Source of the DNA: Romanomermis culicivorax
Lineage: Eukaryota; Nematoda; Enoplea; Mermithida; Mermithidae
NCBI GenBank assembly: GCA_963922205.1
Contig: CAWUHX010000344.1
Location: 248,001-312,000, forward strand
Direction: 5' to 3'
DNA: 64,000 nt
The notes beneath the pieces were generated by a model. That model had not been told where the DNA came from, ran no database searches, and was given only the letters and a program-made list of their open reading frames with translations. Positions 60,149 through 64,000 of this stretch are shown piece after piece. Within the stretch, counting starts at the first letter, position 1. Each line of letters begins with the position of its first letter. The translations under genes and the position numbers were made by a program.

Positions 60149-60205
60149 TTTAATATAAAAGCAGTATGAATGTTAAAAAACATTCATACTGTTTTTTATA
60201 TTAAA
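60149..60205. terminator. Hairpin spanning the penton stop codon
   Basis: Arms 60149-60172 and 60181-60205 pair over 24-25 bp with one bulge and about one mismatch. The 8-nt A-rich loop holds the penton stop codon (60173-60175). It is suited to a 3'-end or transcription-stop signal; function is inferred. Confidence 0.6.
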
Positions 60206-61030
60206 TTCGAGTACCATAGTTTCTTTTAACTGAATGTTTATATGATGAAGTGTTCCATATAATTGACTCACAATGTCTTGATATTTTCCCTGCACATTTA
60301 CTATACCTAAAAATGGTGCTAAAGTATTTCGGACAATTTTATTTTCCATAATATTATAGTAAACATAAAAATTCTGTGAATCTTTTAAATTTGGTGGTTG
60401 AATTCCTAACATATTTAAATGTTTATTTCCAAGATCAGCAAGAAAAACAGATTTGGATGGGGGAATATGCCCACTTAATTTTTGTGGTTTTTCTCCAACA
60501 GTAAATAGGTTAATATCCACACCTCTATTTAGAAAATCATCAGCAGTTGCATTGGCCACAGTATTGGTAGCGCTAAAGCCTAAAAGTTCCATTAAACAGT
60601 TGCTCATATCCATTTTACACAAACTTGTACCACTTTTTATTTTCAAATTAACCAAACCTCGACCATGTTCATTATATGAAAACATGATTTCAATGTCAGT
60701 TCCTGCAATCTCTGCTCCAATTTTTGCATTCAGCTCGTCAATTAATTCAGATACTGTAAAGTAATGTTTTTCAAAAACTATAATTTTAATTTCTTTAATA
60801 GGTTCAACTTTATTACTGATACCATCCATAATTAACCTTATTACATTATCTCCAGCCTGATATAAAATTTTAGCCTAACTATAGGGATATATTATTTCAC
60901 TTAACCCTACCTCCCAGTTGCCATCTAGCTTTAGACAGTAGGGTAGATGGGCTGTAAAATCTGTGGGTGTGTTCTCATATTTGCTATTACTAGGTAAGGT
61001 GACATAAAATTGATCTTCAAAGGTTGTCAT
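60173..61030 (-). pseudogene. Penton (minor capsid) protein of Polinton-like element
   Basis: From an ATG at 61030-61028 the frame shows the family opening FYVTLPSNS and KLDGNWEVGLSEIIYP. A TAG follows near codon 52 at a position where relatives carry Trp. It then continues without further break to 60173, with NFYVYYNIMENKIVRNTLAP and IVNVQGKYQ, the most conserved penton block. The single jelly-roll protein would occupy the capsid vertices. Apart from the one stop it looks intact (about 285 codons). Confidence 0.8.
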
Positions 61031-61084
61031 TACTTATAATGTTAGCTGTTGTAGAGGTATTGTCTTCAGCGAGTTAGGTGACAG

Positions 61085-61279
61085 TTATAGTCCTGGTATG
61101 GGGCTAGGTAATAAATACACTATACAAGCACACAATAAACCAACCCACAACTGTGTATTATTATTGTAGAGAGATAAATTTATAATAGCTGTAATGACTA
61201 CGAAGGATATCAGTATGACCTGACTAAATAACACCACTTCGTTCTGAGTTTTTTGAAAAAATCCCGAACATGCAAGCAA
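61085..61279 (-). CDS. Small two-helix membrane protein of Polinton-like element
   Basis: 64 codons with two hydrophobic segments: VVLFSQVILISFVVITAIIN and, after NNNTQLW, VGLLCACIVYLL. Similar small hydrophobic ORFs with a QNEVVLFSQV-like start occur beside penton genes in animal Polintons. Role unknown, perhaps membrane-associated in assembly. Confidence 0.6.
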   Translation of the reverse strand: MLACSGFFQKTQNEVVLFSQVILISFVVITAIINLSLYNNNTQLWVGLLCACIVYLLPSPIPGL

Positions 61280-61811
61280 GATGATTCCGAAGGAGTGCTA
61301 TTATTACTATCAATTTGAAAATAAAAAATCTTTATTCAACAATTAGATAATTAATTATAAATTCAATAAAAAGGCGAAGCTAGTTAAGTAACCAATAAAA
61401 TTAGACAAAAATGCATAAAGAAGGCAGAGTTATTTTTTACAAACATGTTCAAAATTTATTTTGCAATCAATTTTTTGCAGAAAATTTACAATGAAAAAAC
61501 TTACAAACTAGTTTATCTTTGTAAGCAAAATTTGTATTACTGAAACTTTCAAACATTTTATACATAGGAACATGTCTCACTTTATAATACAAAAAATACA
61601 AAGTATACACGCTGCAAACTCTGCTATAAAAATTTTGTAGGTGTTTCTTATTTGTATGTCTTACTGTAGCATTCTTGTTTATATAGTTTATGAAAGCAGG
61701 AATAACTGGTGATAAACCAAATCAATCAAAAAAAATATACAGAGTTATTACCATCAAAATACATAGCTATCCAATGATTTCCTTTTTGAAAAGATGTATC
61801 AGTGTTCGCCA
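61280..61811. other. Non-coding spacer
   Basis: AT-rich sequence between the membrane-protein gene and integrase. No ORF or repeat recognised. Confidence 0.5.
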
Positions 61812-62929
61812 TTAAAGCTGCAGGTCTTTTAACCATCTCGGGCATATTGTTGAACATAGTATGCCAGTTAAAAGTTCTTCATCATAATCGTTGTCATTGT
61901 TTTGTACATTGTTTTCTAAAATCCAACTGTTGAGTTTTTCAGGATAACCATACCACTTTGCAAGTCCTCTATTCTGACCATCTGGTAAGTGCTTAGTTTT
62001 CAAAATCTCTTCAATTTTTATATTCTTTGATATTTGAATTTCCTGCAGCTCTTTTTCATAAAAATGCCCTTCTATATCCTCGCCTTCCAAATCTTGAATT
62101 CTATAAAGTATATGATTTCTAGTCTTCACAATATGTTTTACTCTAAAAACTTCTTCACTCTATTGAGGTAAATAACTTTTGTGGAACAGGCCTCTATGTT
62201 TACTAATTCACACGTAATCTCCTATGTCGATCTTAGATTTTCTAGTGTATAAGCTTCCAGATAGAGTCTTTGCCATACATTTTTTTCATTAGAATAATTG
62301 ACATTAACAGGTTTTTCATCAATTGATCTATGAATAGAATGATTATAGTTGGAAACAATTGCGGGTAAAATATCAATCCATCTATAAGTGGTAAACTCTG
62401 TAAAATATTTAAATAATTTAGTTTTTAAGGTTCTATTAAACCGTTCCACTATTGAACATTTAATGTCTTCATTCTGGGAAGTAAAAAAATGTATATCATT
62501 AGTTTTTAATAATTTCTAGAAATCTTTGTTGACAAATTCTTTTCCTTTATTGTTGCACACTCTCCAAGGGATTCAATGTCTTTTTAAAATATTTTGAAAA
62601 GCATCCCATACATTCTTTGCAGGTTTTGATTTTAATGGTTCAACGCATTCTTATTTACTCAACACATCTATACATTTAAACATAAATTTATATCCATTGT
62701 TCAAATCTGCTAAAGATGACATGTCAGCCAAATTAATGTCCCATTGTTGATCCATAGCTGTGACATAAATACAGTTACATGAATAACTTTTTGTTGACTT
62801 GTTTATGTAGGGTGTAACTATCTTGTTTCCAGATTGAATCTTTAACATTTTTACGTGTAATTGTTTTATAGTGTATTCTAGCCTCAACATATAATTTTTC
62901 AATACTAGAAAAGGTTGTAGGATTTCCAT
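61812..62929 (-). pseudogene. Polinton integrase with chromodomain
   Basis: Retroviral-type DDE integrase. The - strand pieces are 62929-62651 (DQQWDINLADMSSLADLN with the first catalytic Asp, then FKCIDVLSK), 62449-62222 (MERFNRTLKTKLFKYF with the catalytic Glu, AIVSNYNHSIHRS, VWQRLY), and 62129-61812. The last ends in a chromodomain-like IEEILKTK ... LAKWYGYPEKLNSWILEN. Stops lie around 62450-62650 and 62130-62220. Integrases of this kind insert Polintons with short duplications. The chromodomain tail is usual for the group. Confidence 0.85.
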
Positions 62930-62966
62930 GTAAATTTTTGAACAATTTCATTAGTAAGGTTCTACT

Positions 62967-62978
62967 ATAAAGGAGTAT
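62967..62978 (-). promoter_or_regulatory. ATAAAGGAGTAT motif upstream of integrase
   Basis: Second copy of the 12-mer at 60072-60083, about 40 bp upstream of the first integrase codon. Confidence 0.25.
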
Positions 62979-63187
62979 ACTGTGTACGTGATATAATGTT
63001 TCTTCATATTTTCTATTCTGTCAAGTTTCCATTACTCAAGAATGAATCCTCTTGGATATCTACTTCGCCACTTGAAAGTAAGTCAATACCTTTTAGGAGT
63101 TATTTATTCAACCACTTGAGAGTACTGCATCTGATTCTTCAGGTGGTATATGGTAGGAGAGTTTTGGAGGTACAGTGAATAACGTTT

Positions 63188-63840
63188 TACATCCAGGATA
63201 CCGGATTTCCTATAGCCTCCAAGGGTACATTATGTTTTGTCAAAGCATTAGCAAATTCAGCTACTCCAAAAGGTTGCATAATTTTTGAACATTTATGCAA
63301 CAAATCATGTAATATATCAATAATATGTGATCCTTTAATTAATTTTCCATCAATTAATAATTCACCTTGCTTATTAACATTTCTACTAGGGTTACGTCAC
63401 ACATGTTCCAAAAATAATGATGCTGAATGTTTAAATTGTTCAAGAATAATGTTGAGTAACTTTTCATCATTCAACCAATTTTTTTCTTTTTGTTTTAAAT
63501 TAGCACCATCATTTTCATTTTCATTATCATCAATAACCATTTGTTTCAAAATTACCATAGCAGGTTGAGCATTTTCATCTTCAAAGGTTGAATATTGTGA
63601 AAATAATTGCGAGTAGATTTTGCATTGTTCTTTGGATGTTGATGTATTATGCTTCAAAATGTGCTCTAATTCGTTATGATACATGTCAACTATTTTAGCT
63701 ATACCTGCCTTTTCATTTGAAGTCGAAGAAGAACAAGAAAATGAAGAAGCATGAGAGTTATTCAGCTTATTCAGAACCTCATGAGGACTAAGAGCAAGTT
63801 TATTAGCAAATTTCATTCTATAATAATTTCTCTGTAACAA
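63188..63840 (-). pseudogene. Conserved hypothetical protein beside Polinton integrase
   Basis: The - strand frame runs from a Met at 63840 to a TAA at 63188-63190 with one TGA at 63394-63396 (about 217 codons). The N-terminal half has coiled-coil-like Leu/Asn spacing and a Ser-rich stretch (SSFSCSSSTS). The C-terminal half has GKLIKGSHIIDILHDLLHK and AIGNPVSW, a pattern I associate with an uncharacterised ORF next to integrase in cnidarian and other Polintons. Function unknown. Confidence 0.5.
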
Positions 63841-64000
63841 AAGTTGCTAGTGATACTAAAAGGTAAAAATACCCCGCCACTTTGAACACTTCTCTTATAC
63901 CTTTATTACCTAAGTCTTTTTTCTTGTTTTTTTGTGTCTTGTGGCTAAAGGTCTAAGCAATAATTTGTTTCCCCAATTTCTTTTTTAACTTAGAATTAAT

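Larger units (their letters stand above)
59221..63840 (-). mobile_element. Polinton/Maverick (adintovirus-like) element, right portion
   Basis: In - strand order: hypothetical protein, integrase with chromodomain, small membrane protein, penton, protein X, hexon. This combination and order are characteristic of animal Polintons/adintoviruses, which have a viral-type double-jelly-roll capsid and self-synthesising DNA replication. PolB, ATPase, protease and the terminal inverted repeats are not in the window. The hexon continues at 46973-46441 beyond the inserted retrotransposon. Nearly every gene has at least one stop. Confidence 0.85.

Noticed and set aside
59221..63840. Reassigned stop codons (many genes here have single in-frame TAG/TGA)
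   Set aside because: PCCA, in the same window, reads 711 codons with no internal stop and ends in a normal TAA. Stops in the mobile elements fit simple decay.

Overview
This is an AT-rich animal nuclear locus. Three things support that: a mitochondrial enzyme gene split into 16 exons with GT/AG introns, a fragment of a microtubule-regulator gene, and animal-type transposons (Ty3/gypsy, Polinton/adintovirus-like, FLYWCH-MULE, hAT). Intron ends, codon use and repeat density suggest an invertebrate. A nematode is possible, but I cannot name the species. There are no bacterial operons, rRNA genes or CRISPR arrays.

Layout. (1) 1-7379: a decayed Ty3/gypsy element on the + strand (element L), with most of its 5' LTR at the window edge and its 3' LTR ending at 7379. 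It has a gag remnant, RNase H and integrase, but no protease or reverse transcriptase. In the position after integrase, where env would normally lie, sits an open 447-codon ORF for an RNase D-like DEDDy 3'-5' exonuclease. (2) 7380-15521: repeat-rich intergenic DNA with an hAT MITE, an LTR-like segment, a gypsy gag remnant and a long hairpin. (3) 15522-27782: a complete propionyl-CoA carboxylase alpha gene (PCCA, 711 codons plus stop), whose introns carry several MITEs with exact 8-bp target-site duplications, some nested. (4) 31425-35680: a FLYWCH/MULE transposon with 17-bp minisatellites inside its inverted ends, itself carrying a MITE and a tandem tRNA-derived SINE. (5) 36.4-45 kb: mostly non-coding repeats, plus one exon-like segment of a CLASP-family gene with a 5-bp duplication. 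(6) 46.4-64 kb: a decayed Polinton/adintovirus-like element on the - strand (hypothetical protein, integrase, small membrane protein, penton, protein X, hexon). Its hexon gene is split by a 12.2-kb Ty3/gypsy element (element R, 46974-59220) with two LTRs, PBS, PPT and TATG target-site duplications. Element R has gag-pol and then a long broken third ORF, again after integrase, which also shows an ordered DEDDy exonuclease signature.

The most notable observation is that two different gypsy elements in one window both carry a 3'-5' exonuclease-like gene in the env position. Whether this is a recurring cargo of a retroelement lineage is an inference from motifs read by eye. It needs profile searches and a survey of sister copies.
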